Counted from the stretch's first letter, positions 17,683 through 27,574 are shown. The stretch is 44,837 nucleotides of DNA from Prevotella disiens JCM 6334 = ATCC 29426 (GCF_000613345.1 NZ_BAIS01000017.1:1-44837); one strand, 5' to 3'. The notes: generated from the sequence alone by a model not told the origin. Numbers and translations: made by a program.

Positions 17683-18593
17683 TTAGAAGAACTTAATTTC
17701 CTTGCCTTCGATTTCGCTCAATAAGAGGTTGGTCAAGCGACTTGTACCTAAACGGAACCAGTAGTTATCCAACCATTTTTCGCCAAGGATTTCCTTGTAA
17801 ATGGTATAGAAGATAACAGCGTCCATAACGGTATTGATGCCGCCAGCAGGCTTTAATCCTACTTGAATGCCTGTCTTGTCGTAGAACTCTTTAATGGCAG
17901 TACACATGATGTAAACGGCTTCTGGAGTTGCGCTAACCTTTTCCTTACCAGTACTTGTTTTAACGTATTCAGCACCTGCAAACATAGAAAGGAGGCTGCT
18001 TCCTTAATGCTGCGAGCATTAGGAAGGTCGCCTGTTTCGAGGATAACCTTCATAGGAATTTCGCCACAAGTTTGTTTCAACTCGCTGACAGTATCGTAAA
18101 CATCTTCGTAATCGCCTGAAAGGAATTTACCAACAGGGAGAACGATGTCAATTTGAGTAGCACCATCTTGGATAGCAAGCTTTGTTTCGATAGTCTTTAC
18201 TTCAAGGAATGTTTGTGAAGAAGGGAAGTTACCTGTTACGTTTGTGATGTCTACACCGTCCACTTCAAGGCTTTCAGCGATGAGTTTTGTGAAACATGGG
18301 TAGGCACAAACAGCTGCTACGTGAGGGAGGGTAGGGTATTCCTGAGCAAACTTGTTTACCTTTTCCACCATTGCAAGTACATCTTCTTCAGTATCAACGG
18401 TGCGAAGTGTGGTAAGTTCCACGCTACCTAAGAGGAATTTTTTTACTTCTAAGGTGTCGTTTTCAGGCACTTTCTCTGCTATAATCTTCTTTACCGCTTC
18501 CTTAACTTGCTCGTCTGTAATGTTTAAATCGTACTCTTTGAGCATATTGTTATACTTGCTTGTGCTTTGAATTTTACCTTCGTTCTTTTCCAT
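17683..18593 (-). pseudogene. deoC: Deoxyribose-phosphate aldolase, interrupted by a single-base frameshift
   Basis: DeoC cleaves 2-deoxyribose-5-phosphate to acetaldehyde and glyceraldehyde-3-phosphate in deoxynucleoside breakdown. Frames 18593-17859 and 17985-17683 combine to about 303 residues when one base is restored near 17988 (TTTCT should read TTTTCT). The seam then reads AASFSMFAGAEYVKTSTGK, which contains the Schiff-base lysine motif VKTSTG. QIDIVLPVGKFLSGD and MKVILETGDL precede it and GLKPAGGI follows. It is the last gene of the mnmG-apt-uvrC-dtd-mazG-deoC run. An error in a short T-run is more likely than decay. Confidence 0.9.
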
Positions 18594-18651
18594 AATCTAT
18601 TTTTATTTAATAATAATTTGTTTTTATCGTTTTAAATCGTTCTATCTTATC

Positions 18652-18987
18652 TTATTTTAGTTTCTCGTTTTGCTTGTGTCGGTCTTTGTCTCGGCTTGTC
18701 TTTTTAGCAAAACTTTTGCGTAATTCATCAGTTAAATCGACACCTGTTTGATTGGCTAAGCACATTAAAACCCACAGAATATCAGCCATTTCCTCGCCTA
18801 TGTTAGGCTTTTCGCCTTGCTTAAAACTTTGGTCGCCATAGGTTCGAGCCATCACACGAGCTAACTCGCCCACTTCTTCGGTAAGACATGCCATGTTGGT
18901 AAGTTCGCTAAAATAGCGTACCCCATAGGTCTTTATCCACTCATCGACCATCTTTTGGGCTTCTTTTATTGTTATTTCTTGTGTCAT
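18652..18987 (-). CDS. MazG-like nucleotide pyrophosphohydrolase
   Basis: The 111-residue protein is a single MazG-type domain with the metal-binding helix motif CLTEEVGELARVMAR (EExxE) and, further on, EEMADILWVLMCLAN (ExxD). These enzymes hydrolyse nucleoside triphosphates, often non-canonical ones, to monophosphate and pyrophosphate. It lies four bases downstream of dtd and about 60 bases upstream of deoC in the same direction, fitting a housekeeping-sanitation and salvage operon. The fragment KKTSRDKDRHKQNEK at the C-terminus is strongly basic. The precise substrate is unknown. Confidence 0.87.
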   Translation of the reverse strand: MTQEITIKEAQKMVDEWIKTYGVRYFSELTNMACLTEEVGELARVMARTYGDQSFKQGEKPNIGEEMADILWVLMCLANQTGVDLTDELRKSFAKKTSRDKDRHKQNEKLK

Positions 18988-18991
18988 AAGG

Positions 18992-19443
18992 CTATTCCTT
19001 GTTCTTTGTATCCATGCAGATGGTAACAGGACCGTCGTTTAAAAGCTCTACTTTCATGTCTGCTCCAAACTCGCCTTCTCCCACTTTCTTGCCCATGGCA
19101 GCGCTTAATTCCTTGCAGAAATACTGGTAAAGCGGAACTGAAATTTCGTGTTTGGCAGCGTGAATATAGCTTGGTCGATTGCCTTTTTTGTAGCTTGCCA
19201 TCAGCGTAAACTGCGAAACTACAAGGCTTCACCGTTAATATCCATCACGCTTTTGTTCATTACGCCGGCTTCATCGTCAAAAATTCGTAGACCAACAATC
19301 TTCTTTATCAACCAATTAGCATCGTCTTCTGTATCGTTTTCGCCAACTCCTAAGAGAATTAAAAGACCTTGCTGAATGGCTGACTTAACGTTGTTGTCTA
19401 TGCTAACAGATGCGTGCTTAACGCGTTGTATTACAATTCTCAT
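18992..19443 (-). pseudogene. dtd: D-aminoacyl-tRNA deacylase, interrupted by a single-base frameshift
   Basis: Dtd releases D-amino acids and glycine mischarged onto tRNA. The start MRIVIQRVKHASVSID (19443) is standard. The first frame stops after INGEAL, and one extra base near 19223 (TTGG instead of TTG) continues it as VVSQFTLMASYKKGNRPSY, which includes the family SQFTL motif. The restored length is 150 residues, the usual value. The C-terminus NDGPVTICMDTKNKE contains the conserved GPVT motif. It lies between uvrC (18 bases upstream) and the mazG-like gene. Confidence 0.9.
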
Positions 19444-19461
19444 ACCGCAAATTTAATTAAA

Positions 19462-21310
19462 TTATTTGGAATTAGGGTCAGTAGGGTGGAAATAATTAAA
19501 TAGTAATGATGCGCGAGAGCCTCCAATGATGTTTGTAAGTTGTTGTAAATCAGCTTCTTTGATGCGTTTTACAGTCTTAAAGTGCGTTAAAAGTTGCTCT
19601 TTAGTCTTCGTTCCAATTCCTTTTATGGCATCTAATTCGCTGTGTAACTGGCTTTTAGAACGTTTATCTCTATGAAATGATATGGCAAAACGGTGGACTT
19701 CATCTTGAATTTGAGTAAGTATTTTAAACAACTCAGAGTTGGTCGGAACACCAATTGTTTGAGGAGGAAAACCGTAAAGTAACTCATTTGTGCGGTGTCG
19801 ATTGTCCTTTGCTAAACCAGCAATAGGGATTGTAATGTGCAACTCATCTTCTACGACCGCACGAACAACCTCCATTTGCCCTTTACCTCCGTCTGTAATA
19901 ATTAAATCGGGTAGGGAAGTGCCTTCTTCAATCATGCGTTTGTATCGTCGTCTGACTACTTCTTGCATCGAAGCATAGTCGTCTGGACCTTCAACAGTCT
20001 TTATATTATACTTGCGATAATCCTTTTTTGAAGGTTTCATACCTTTATATACGATACAGCCAGCGACGGCATCTGTACCCGATATATTGGAGTTGTCGAA
20101 GCATTCGATATGATATGGCAGTTTTGGAAGCTTTAATCTGTCTTGCAATTCCTTCATCAATCGGGTTTGTTTCTGCTCAGGATTGAGCTTTTCGGCTTGC
20201 TTTAAGCGGTCAAATTTATGCTGTTTAGCATTCATTTCCGACAATTCTAATAGATGTTTTTTATCGCCTCGCTGCGGAATAAAGAAGGTTGCGTCCTTTA
20301 TTTTAAAGTCCATCTCGAACGGAACAATTATCTCTTTTGCTGTACTTTTGAAGCGTTCACGAATCTCAAGGATAGCCTCATTGAGCAATTCTGCATCACT
20401 TTCCTCTAATTTTCGCTTGTATTCAAAGGTAAAACTTTGGTTGATTGCACCATTTGTTACATGGATATAGTTGATAAAAGCATTCTTATGATTGTCGTCA
20501 TTAATGATAGAGAATACATCAACGTCGGCTATTGTGTAGCTAACAATCTCGCTTTTTGCTGCAAAATTAGCCAATGCCAAGTAGCGTTGCTTATACTTTT
20601 CAGCCTCTTCAAAGCGCAATTCTGCAGCACATTCCTCCATTTTTGCCTTCATTTTTCGCTCCATTTCGCGCGTATTACCCTTTAAAATTTGCTTTGATTC
20701 CTCAATATTTTGGCGATAATCCTCGTAAGATTGCTTTCCAATACACGGTGCTCCGCAATTTCCAATATGGTATTCCAAGCATGGTTTATACTTCCCTTGC
20801 TTTATTCCCTCCTCTGTAATAGGGTATCGACAAGTGCGTGGCTTATACACTTTCTTTAGTATTTCGAGTATGGCATACATACTACTGATGTGCGAATAAG
20901 GACCAAAAAAAAGTTCCATAGCGTTTGTTTATATTGCGAGTGTTAAAGATTCGTGGGAAATACTCGTTTGTTACACAAATGGAAGGATAGGTTTTGCCGT
21001 CTTTTAGCAGCACATTGTAGCGTGGTTGGTATTGTTTTATGAGCTGATTCTCTATCAATAACGCATCCTCCTCGCTATTTACGACCGTGTATGTGATGTC
21101 ATGAATCTTTGAAACCAATACTTTTGTTTTAAAACGATCAGTCTCTTTGTGGAAATAGGACGCTACTCTGTTTTTTAAATTCTTAGCTTTGCCAACATAA
21201 ATGATAGTATGCTCCTTGTCGTAATATTGATATGTGCCTGGCTTTTCAGGCAAGTTCAATACTATATTTTTAAGATATGCTAATCTTTTTTCGTTTTCTT
21301 CTTTTGTCAT
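19462..21310 (-). pseudogene. uvrC: Excinuclease ABC subunit C, interrupted by a frameshift in a T8 tract
   Basis: UvrC makes both incisions in nucleotide excision repair. An N-terminal GIY-YIG nuclease domain (TYQYYDKEHTIIYVGKAKNL), a UVR motif (EECAAELRFEEAEKYKQRY), an RNase H-like domain (HIECFDNSNISGTDAVAG) and C-terminal helix-hairpin-helix repeats are all present, but in two frames. The break lies in a run of eight T on the coding strand (plus 20905-20912). Seven T would read GTFFGPYSHISSMY without interruption. The total length is then about 615 residues. The start at 21310 (MTKEENEKRLAYL) is preferred over 21331. A homopolymer miscall is likely; slippage is an alternative. Confidence 0.92.
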
Positions 21311-21350
21311 ACTGCTAAAGCCTTTGTACAAAGGAGTTTGTTATATATTT

Positions 21351-21366
21351 TGTTTCACGTGGAACG
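21351..21366. promoter_or_regulatory. parS-like ParB-binding site 1
   Basis: TGTTTCACGTGGAACG matches the classical parS 16-mer (TGTTTCACGTGGAACA in this orientation) at 15 of 16 positions and has the perfect CACGTG centre. It lies just upstream of uvrC, in the gap between apt and uvrC. ParB spreading from parS normally marks the origin-proximal part of the chromosome. parA and parB are not in this window. Confidence 0.75.
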
Positions 21367-21436
21367 GAATGCGACTTTGTTCCATTTTATGTTGCAAGCT
21401 ATTTACTTTTGAGTAGTGTCTCTTGTGCTGTTGCGC

Positions 21437-21477
21437 ATAAAACCGAAAGACTTTTTTGATGTGTCTTTCGGCTTTAT
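21437..21477. terminator. Intrinsic terminator between apt and uvrC
   Basis: ATAAAACCGAAAGAC (21437-21451) pairs with GTCTTTCGGCTTTAT (21463-21477). On the minus strand this gives a stem followed by a short T-rich stretch about 60 bases past the apt stop, so apt and uvrC may be separate transcripts. Confidence 0.65.
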
Positions 21478-21533
21478 ATAGTTCAGGCTACCCTTTGGTA
21501 GAATGATAATCTAATTCTTTTGCTCTAATTCGG

Positions 21534-22070
21534 CTAGAATTTTAACAAAGAACTAATTTCTATATCCTCATCGAATGTGCTTCTGCATTCTGGAAATTCC
21601 TTTTCAAGTTCGATAATAAAATTGCAATAAACTTTTTTCGGATTGAATTTTTTCACCAAACTGCATGCTGCGCGCATTGTTCCTCCCGTTGCGAGGAGGT
21701 CATCGTGTAGGAGAATGACATCGTTTTCGTTAATTGCGTCTTTGTGAATCTCGATAGTGTCAATGCCATATTCCTTCGCGTAGCTTTCTTGAACGGTTTC
21801 GCAAGGTAGTTTTCCTGGCTTCCTGCACAATACTATGCCTGCTCCTAAACGCAATGCCAATGCTGATGACATTACGAAACCACGGCTTTCGATTCCTACA
21901 ATCTTTGTTATTCCCCTATCTTTGTACAATTCGTACATCTCATCTGTTATCTCTTGCAATGCTTCTGATGATTTAAATAAGGTAGTAACATCGCGAAAAT
22001 TGACACCTTTGACTGGCCAATCAGGAATACATCTTAGGTTGTCAAGTAGTATTTTACTATTCATATTCAA
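21534..22070 (-). CDS. apt: Adenine phosphoribosyltransferase
   Basis: Apt converts adenine and PRPP to AMP in purine salvage. The 178-residue protein shows IPDWPVKGVNFRDVTTLF near the N-terminus (family pattern P..P..GI.F.D.T), the EsRGF loop (GIESRGFVMSSALA), and the PRPP-binding motif ILLHDDLLATGGT. Length is typical. The start may be either ATG at 22070 or the one at 22064. It stands between mnmG and uvrC with a parS-like site on each side. Confidence 0.94.
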   Translation of the reverse strand: MNMNSKILLDNLRCIPDWPVKGVNFRDVTTLFKSSEALQEITDEMYELYKDRGITKIVGIESRGFVMSSALALRLGAGIVLCRKPGKLPCETVQESYAKEYGIDTIEIHKDAINENDVILLHDDLLATGGTMRAACSLVKKFNPKKVYCNFIIELEKEFPECRSTFDEDIEISSLLKF

Positions 22071-22098
22071 TTAGTTATGTATGTATTATCTTGTAAAA

Positions 22099-22114
22099 TG
22101 TTTCATGTGAAACG
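22099..22114. promoter_or_regulatory. parS-like ParB-binding site 2
   Basis: TGTTTCATGTGAAACG matches the parS consensus TGTTTCACGTGAAACA at 14 of 16 positions, differing at one central base and the last base. It lies 29 bases before the apt start and 750 bases from site 1. Confidence 0.6.
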
Positions 22115-22143
22115 TTGTTTTGTTCTCTTTTAAAATTGAGTAT

Positions 22144-24021
22144 TTATCGTCCCATAAGGACTAATAAAACGTTTATGTCGCTTGGACTTACTCCTGGTAT
22201 TCTACTTGCTTGCGCTAATGTTTCTGGTTGAATGCGTTCAAGCTTTTGGCGGCACTCAGTTGAAAGGTCGTGAATGGTAGAATAATCAAAGTGTCCTTTT
22301 ATTTTTATGTCTTCTAAGCGGTGCATTTTGTCGGCAAAAATGCGTTCTCTTTCGATGTAACCTTTATATTTTATTTTTATTTCAGCTGCTTCTGTAATCT
22401 CTTCTTTTCTGTTTGGCGCAGCATTTATGATTTCTTTTAATTCTGAAATGTGTTCTGATAGAGCGTGAATATTAACACCTGGGCGTGCAATAAGGTCGGA
22501 AATCTTCACAGAACCACGTATAGGTGAACTACCAATAGATTCTAAATAACCATTGATTTCATGCGGTTTCACTGCATTTTTATTACAATAATCAATCGTT
22601 CTTTCTATGTGATTCTTCTTTATAATCCACCAATCGTAGCGTTCTTTTGTGGCAATACCGATTTCATAAGCCCTTTCTGTTAGTCGTGCATCGGCATCGT
22701 CTTGTCTTAAAAGTATGCGGTATTCTGCACGTGAAGTGAACATTCTGTAAGGTTCGTCTACACCTTTTGTTGTTAAATCATCGATGAGTACGCCTATATA
22801 ACTTTCGTCTCGCTTCATGATGAACGGCTGGTTTCCGCTGCAAAGCATGGCTGCATTTATACCTGCAACCATACCTTGTCCGCCTGCCTCTTCATATCCT
22901 GTTGTACCATTTACCTGTCCTGCAAGGAATAAATGTGCAATAATCTTCGATTCCAACGATGGTTTTAATTGTGTTGGATCGAAGTAATCGTACTCAATAG
23001 CATACCCTGGTCGATACATTTTTGCATCTCTTAGTGCTGGAATTTTCCTGAGTGCTGCAAGTTGAATTTCCCACGGCATAGACGAAGAAAAGCCGTTTAG
23101 ATACATTTCATTCGTATCTACTCCTTCGGGTTCGAGGAATAATGGGTGTGTATTCTTATCGGGAAATGTTACCAATTTAGTTTCTATTGAGGGACAATAG
23201 CGTGGTCCTGTACTCTGAATTTGTCCGTTGAAAAGGGGAGAATCAGCCACTCCACGACGTAAAATTTCGTGTGCTTCTTCGTTTGTGTTACACGTCCAGC
23301 AAGGCAATTGTGGTAGCTTTCGGTAGTTACCTATAAATGAAAATTGGTGATAATCCGATTCTCCTGGTTGTGCTTCCATATCCTCGAAATGGACAGAACG
23401 TTTGTCAATGCGTACAGGAGTACCCGTTTTCATTCTCTCTTTTCGTATGCCCCAGCGTGCAATGCTCTCTGCAAAATTGTGCACAGCAGGTTCTGCGCAT
23501 CTTCCACCTTCCACTTGTTTACGTCCAATGTGCATCAATCCGTTCAAGAAAGTACCCGCTGTAACAACAATAGCTTGTGCATATAGGTCAATGCCCCATA
23601 TTGTTTTTACGCCAATGGCTTTTCCGTTTTTGACGATAAGTTCATCAGCTTGGTCTTGAAATATGTCTAAATTGTCAGTGTGGTCGAGCGTTCTTTTCCA
23701 TTCTGAGATGAACTTTTCTCTATCGCATTGCGCTCTTGGACTCCATACGGCGGGGCCTTTTGAGCGGTTAAGCATGCGAAACTGAATAGCAGTAGCATCG
23801 GTAACAATTCCCATTTGTCCGCCCAGTGCATCAATTTCTCTGACTATCTGTCCTTTTGCGATGCCTCCGACGGCAGGATTGCAACTCATTTGTGCAATCT
23901 TGTTCATGTCCATTGTTACCAAACAAACTTTTGCGCCAATGTTGGCTGCTGCTGTTGCTGCTTCGCAACCTGCATGTCCGCCTCCAATCACCAACACATC
24001 ATATTTGAAAGTTATGCTCAT
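22144..24021 (-). CDS. mnmG: tRNA uridine-5-carboxymethylaminomethyl modification enzyme MnmG (GidA)
   Basis: MnmG, with MnmE, adds the aminomethyl group to wobble U34 of several tRNAs using FAD. The protein begins with the FAD-binding loop VLVIGGGHAGCEAA and contains MSCNPAVGGIAKGQIVREIDALGG, the family signatures PRYCPSIETK and GYEEAGGQGMVAGINAA, and the C-terminal helical domain that binds MnmE. I start it at 24021 (MSITFKYDV) because a perfect -7 promoter box (24047-24040) overlaps the upstream ATG at 24042. Length is about 625 residues, normal for the family. The gene is often origin-proximal in bacteria, which fits the nearby parS-like sites. Confidence 0.95.
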   Translation of the reverse strand: MSITFKYDVLVIGGGHAGCEAATAAANIGAKVCLVTMDMNKIAQMSCNPAVGGIAKGQIVREIDALGGQMGIVTDATAIQFRMLNRSKGPAVWSPRAQCDREKFISEWKRTLDHTDNLDIFQDQADELIVKNGKAIGVKTIWGIDLYAQAIVVTAGTFLNGLMHIGRKQVEGGRCAEPAVHNFAESIARWGIRKERMKTGTPVRIDKRSVHFEDMEAQPGESDYHQFSFIGNYRKLPQLPCWTCNTNEEAHEILRRGVADSPLFNGQIQSTGPRYCPSIETKLVTFPDKNTHPLFLEPEGVDTNEMYLNGFSSSMPWEIQLAALRKIPALRDAKMYRPGYAIEYDYFDPTQLKPSLESKIIAHLFLAGQVNGTTGYEEAGGQGMVAGINAAMLCSGNQPFIMKRDESYIGVLIDDLTTKGVDEPYRMFTSRAEYRILLRQDDADARLTERAYEIGIATKERYDWWIIKKNHIERTIDYCNKNAVKPHEINGYLESIGSSPIRGSVKISDLIARPGVNIHALSEHISELKEIINAAPNRKEEITEAAEIKIKYKGYIERERIFADKMHRLEDIKIKGHFDYSTIHDLSTECRQKLERIQPETLAQASRIPGVSPSDINVLLVLMGR

Positions 24022-24039
24022 TCGTTCTTTATTTTTCCG

Positions 24040-24047
24040 CAAAAGTA
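24040..24047 (-). promoter_or_regulatory. Promoter -7 box for mnmG
   Basis: The minus strand reads TACTTTTG, a perfect TAnnTTTG match, 18 bases before the ATG at 24021. It rules out the longer start at 24042. Confidence 0.6.
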
Positions 24048-24171
24048 AGAAATTAAATTGGAATATGCGTGATATTTGAAGTATTATGCTTTTCTATTTG
24101 TAAAACATTAAAAAAAATATTACATTATCTTTATGTTTCTTTCCAATTTTCTGTGCTTATGAACAATATGT

Positions 24172-24424
24172 GGAAAAATAGAACAAAATGACTTTTAATT
24201 TACAATATGTAGGCTATTGAAATTCAATAGTGCCTATTTTGAGCTTCAAAACCTATTGTTTTGAGTTGCAAAATAGGCTGTTTGCAATTGTGAAATTAGT
24301 GCTTTTTGTGTCTAAATAAATTGATACGGATGTAACTATCAGTGTTTTAGTTATTTACAGATGTGTTGTTTCACATTCTATCTAAATGTATTAAAGGGAG
24401 GAGAAGAATAGAACAATTTTTCGA
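24172..24424. repeat. Modular palindromic intergenic element, copy C (nested arrangement)
   Basis: AAAAATAGAACAAA is near 24175-24188 and GAATAGAACAATTTTT near 24406-24421. Between them GCCTATTTTG (24232-24241) and its complement CAAAATAGGC (24269-24278) enclose the box AGCTTCAAAACCTATTGTTT. Here the short palindrome lies inside the longer one rather than after it, unlike copies A and B. Confidence 0.65.
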
Positions 24425-24655
24425 AACCAAGTTTTACGCTTTTTGATGCACTAAGTTTTCAACTCGGTAGAGGTGCTACTTGTTGTAGCAATAATTTATT
24501 TTTGCTTTACATTTGTCTGTTTTCGAGGCAGGTAATGAGGGTAGTCATTTTTTGTTTTGTGTTTTGATGTTACATTTCGTTAGTTTCTGCTTGTTTAGAC
24601 GTTGTCAATATAAGGTTTTGGCGCATGTTTTATCCTTGTTTTTTTGTTAAAAAAG

Positions 24656-24686
24656 TTTGGTTACTCATACATTTTTCGTATTTTTG
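24656..24686 (+). promoter_or_regulatory. Promoter of the frdCAB operon
   Basis: TTTG (24656-24659) and TATTTTTG (24679-24686) are spaced by 19 bases, the canonical Bacteroidetes arrangement. The start of transcription near 24692 would give a leader of about 135 bases before frdC. Confidence 0.75.
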
Positions 24687-24828
24687 CAACGTTTATTCAA
24701 CACCTAATAATAATGTACAGACGTTGCCTAAATTCAGTTTCGTTCTGTTTTTGGCATTATCTAACGTGTGCGTTCACGAAAAAGACAAATAATTCTAACA
24801 GTTTAAATATTTTAAAAACAAAACATTT

Positions 24829-25515
24829 ATGTGGTTAATCAATTCTTCTATTGGTAGAAAAGTTGTGATGTCGGTAACCGGTATTGCGCTTATTCTATTT
24901 CTGACATTCCACATGTCAATGAATATTGTAGCTTTGTTTTCAGGCGAAGCATACAATATGATTTGTGAATTCTTAGGTGCCAATTGGTATGCAGTGGTTG
25001 CAACAGTGGGTTTGGGTGCTTTAACCGTAGCTCATATTGTTTACGCTTTCATTCTTACGGCACAGAATCGTCGCGCACGTGGTAATGAACGTTATGCTGT
25101 AAACGGTTCAAGTCCTAAAGTTGAGTGGGCTTCTAAGAACATGTTGGTGTTGGGTATCATTATCCTTTTGGGTATGTTGCTTCACTTGTTCAACTTTTGG
25201 TATAACATGATGTTTGCTGAAATTGTTGGCATGAGTACACAATTCTCACCTGCTGATGGTTTTTCTTACATCAAGGAAACATTTGCCAACCCTGTATTTG
25301 TAGCACTTTACATTGTATGGCTTTGTGCTATTTGGTTCCACCTTTCACACGGTTTCTGGTCAGCTATGCAGACTATTGGTATCAATGGTAAGGTATGGTT
25401 CAATCGTTGGAAGATGATTGGTTTGGTTTATACCACTCTTCTCATGTTAGGTTTCCTCGTTGTTGTACTCGCATTTGCATTTGGTTGTGCTCCAAGTCTT
25501 TGCTGTGCAGCTTAA
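24829..25515 (+). CDS. frdC: Fumarate reductase/succinate dehydrogenase cytochrome b subunit
   Basis: This 228-residue membrane anchor binds heme b and exchanges electrons with menaquinone for the catalytic subunits. About five hydrophobic helices are visible (for example VVMSVTGIALILFLTFHM and MLVLGIIILLGMLLHLF). Candidate heme-ligand histidines are in FHMSMN, VAHIVY, LLHLF and WFHLSHGF. The single-subunit b558 form with two hemes fits type B enzymes of the Bacteroidetes. It is the first gene of a tight frdC-frdA-frdB operon with a canonical promoter and a relatively long leader. The cysteine pair near the C-terminus (CAPSLCC) is unexplained. Confidence 0.92.
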   Translation: MWLINSSIGRKVVMSVTGIALILFLTFHMSMNIVALFSGEAYNMICEFLGANWYAVVATVGLGALTVAHIVYAFILTAQNRRARGNERYAVNGSSPKVEWASKNMLVLGIIILLGMLLHLFNFWYNMMFAEIVGMSTQFSPADGFSYIKETFANPVFVALYIVWLCAIWFHLSHGFWSAMQTIGINGKVWFNRWKMIGLVYTTLLMLGFLVVVLAFAFGCAPSLCCAA

Positions 25516-25543
25516 TTCATAATATTTAGAAAGATACAAGATT

Positions 25544-27526
25544 ATGGCTAAAATATTAGATTCAAAAATCCCAGAAGGACCAATAGCTGAGAAATGGACC
25601 AATTATAAGGCTCACCAGCGTTTGGTTAACCCTAAAAATAAATTGAAGCTCGATGTTATTGTCGTTGGTACTGGTTTGGCTGGTGCCAGTGCAGCTGCCT
25701 CACTTGGCGAAATGGGCTTCACTGTTTACAACTTCTGTATTCAGGATTCACCACGTCGTGCGCACTCTATTGCCGCACAAGGTGGTATCAATGCAGCTAA
25801 AAATTATCAAAACGATGGCGACTCAGTTTATCGTTTGTTCTACGATACAGTAAAGGGTGGCGACTATCGCGCACGTGAAGCAAACGTTTATCGTTTGGCT
25901 GAAGTATCAAATAGCATTATTGACCAATGCGTTGCACAAGGTGTTCCTTTCGCACGCGAATATGGTGGTATGTTGGCAAACCGCTCTTTCGGTGGTGCGC
26001 AAGTATCACGTACTTTCTATGCAAAGGGGCAAACTGGTCAGCAACTCCTCCTTGGTGCTTACTCAGCATTGAGCAAGCAAGTTCATGACGGACGTGTAAA
26101 ACTTTACACACGTTACGAAATGGAAGACGTTGTTATCATTGACGACCACGCACGTGGTATCATTGCTAAGAACCTTGTAACAGGTAAACTTGAACGTTTC
26201 TCTGCTAATGCAGTTGTCATTGCAACTGGTGGTTACGGTAACGCATACTTCCTTTCTACCAATGCTATGGGCTGTAACTGTACCGCAGCTGTTCAGTGCT
26301 ACCGTAAGGGAGCCTACTTTGCAAACCCAGCATACGTTCAAATTCACCCAACTTGTATTCCTGTACACGGCGACAAGCAGTCTAAGCTCACATTGATGTC
26401 AGAATCATTGCGTAACGACGGTCGTATTTGGGTTCCAAAGAACATAGAAGATGCTAAGGCATTGCAAGCTGGAACAAAGAAAGGTTCAGATATTCCAGAA
26501 GAAGAACGCGACTACTACTTGGAACGCCGCTACCCAGCATTCGGTAACTTGGTACCTCGTGACGTAGCTTCACGTGCTGCTAAGGAGCGTTGCGACCATG
26601 GTTTCGGTGTAAACAACACAGGTTTGGCTGTATTCCTTGACTTCTCTGAAAGTATCAACCGCCTCGGTATTGACGTTATTCGTCAGCGTTATGGTAACCT
26701 CTTCGATATGTACGAAGAAATTACAGACGTAAATCCAGGTCAGTTGGCAAAAGAAATCAATGGCGTAAAATACTATAACCCAATGATGATTTACCCAGCT
26801 ATCCACTACACAATGGGTGGTATTTGGGTTGATTACGAATTGCAAACAACTATCAAGGGACTCTTCGCAATCGGCGAATGTAACTTCTCTGACCACGGTG
26901 CTAACCGTCTTGGTGCTTCTGCATTGATGCAAGGTTTGGCTGATGGTTATTTCGTACTCCCTTATACCATTCAAAATTATCTCGCTGACCAAAGTCTTTG
27001 GGGCAAGATTTCTACCGACCACCCTGAATTTGTTAAGGCAGAAAAGGGCGTACAAGACGAAATCGACCGCTTGATGAATATTCAAGGAAAGCGCAGTGTA
27101 GACTCTATTCACAAGGAATTTGGTCGCATTATGTGGGAATATGTTGGTATGGGTCGTACAGAAGAAGGATTAAAGACTGGTTTGGAAAAGATGAAAGCAC
27201 TACGCAAAGAGTTCGAAACCAACCTCTTTATCCCTGGAAGCAAAGAAGGACTCAACGTAGAATTGGATAAGGCTATCCACCTTCGCGACTTCATCATGAT
27301 GGGACAACTTGTAGCACACGATGCACTTTCACGTAACGAAAGTTGTGGTGGACACTTCCGTGAAGAATATCAAACAGAGGAAGGCGAAGCAAAGCGTGAT
27401 GACGAAAATTACTTCTATGTAGGTTGTTGGGAATATAAAGGCGACGATACCGTTGCTCCTGAACTCATCAAAGAACCACTTGAATACGAAGCAATTAAGG
27501 TTCAAACACGTAACTACAAGAACTAA
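25544..27526 (+). CDS. frdA: Fumarate reductase/succinate dehydrogenase flavoprotein subunit
   Basis: This subunit holds covalently bound FAD and interconverts fumarate and succinate. In this anaerobe it most likely works as fumarate reductase, the end step producing succinate. The 660-residue protein has the dinucleotide loop [12 protein letters not shown] (40-51), the FAD-attaching histidine H74 in [11 protein letters not shown], the active-site segment VQIHPTCIP, and [17 protein letters not shown]. Length and layout match the type B (Bacteroides/Wolinella-like) form. It starts 28 bases after frdC. Confidence 0.96.
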   Translation: MAKILDSKIPEGPIAEKWTNYKAHQRLVNPKNKLKLDVIVVGTGLAGASAAASLGEMGFTVYNFCIQDSPRRAHSIAAQGGINAAKNYQNDGDSVYRLFYDTVKGGDYRAREANVYRLAEVSNSIIDQCVAQGVPFAREYGGMLANRSFGGAQVSRTFYAKGQTGQQLLLGAYSALSKQVHDGRVKLYTRYEMEDVVIIDDHARGIIAKNLVTGKLERFSANAVVIATGGYGNAYFLSTNAMGCNCTAAVQCYRKGAYFANPAYVQIHPTCIPVHGDKQSKLTLMSESLRNDGRIWVPKNIEDAKALQAGTKKGSDIPEEERDYYLERRYPAFGNLVPRDVASRAAKERCDHGFGVNNTGLAVFLDFSESINRLGIDVIRQRYGNLFDMYEEITDVNPGQLAKEINGVKYYNPMMIYPAIHYTMGGIWVDYELQTTIKGLFAIGECNFSDHGANRLGASALMQGLADGYFVLPYTIQNYLADQSLWGKISTDHPEFVKAEKGVQDEIDRLMNIQGKRSVDSIHKEFGRIMWEYVGMGRTEEGLKTGLEKMKALRKEFETNLFIPGSKEGLNVELDKAIHLRDFIMMGQLVAHDALSRNESCGGHFREEYQTEEGEAKRDDENYFYVGCWEYKGDDTVAPELIKEPLEYEAIKVQTRNYKN

Positions 27527-27574
27527 TTTTAGGTCAAAGTTGCTTAGGCAATACATTAAAAAGAAATCAACGTA

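Larger units (their letters stand above)
24022..24828. other. Large intergenic gap between divergent mnmG and frdC
   Basis: No gene is visible. The gap holds the mnmG promoter, copy C of the modular repeat, and the frd promoter, and it is very AT-rich. Two weak DnaA-box look-alikes differ from TTATNCACA by one base: TGTGGAAAA on the plus strand near 24170-24178 (reverse complement TTTTCCACA) and TTATTTACA at 24351-24359. They are not enough to call an origin. Confidence 0.4.

Noticed and set aside
17859..17985. Overlapping deoC frames as programmed frameshifting
   Set aside because: No slippery heptamer with a downstream structure is visible, and six other genes nearby have similar single-base breaks, so error is the simpler reading.
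24644..24838. Small reading frame upstream of frdC
   Set aside because: It overlaps the frd promoter and leader and runs into the frdC start. The composition looks like translated non-coding AT-rich sequence.
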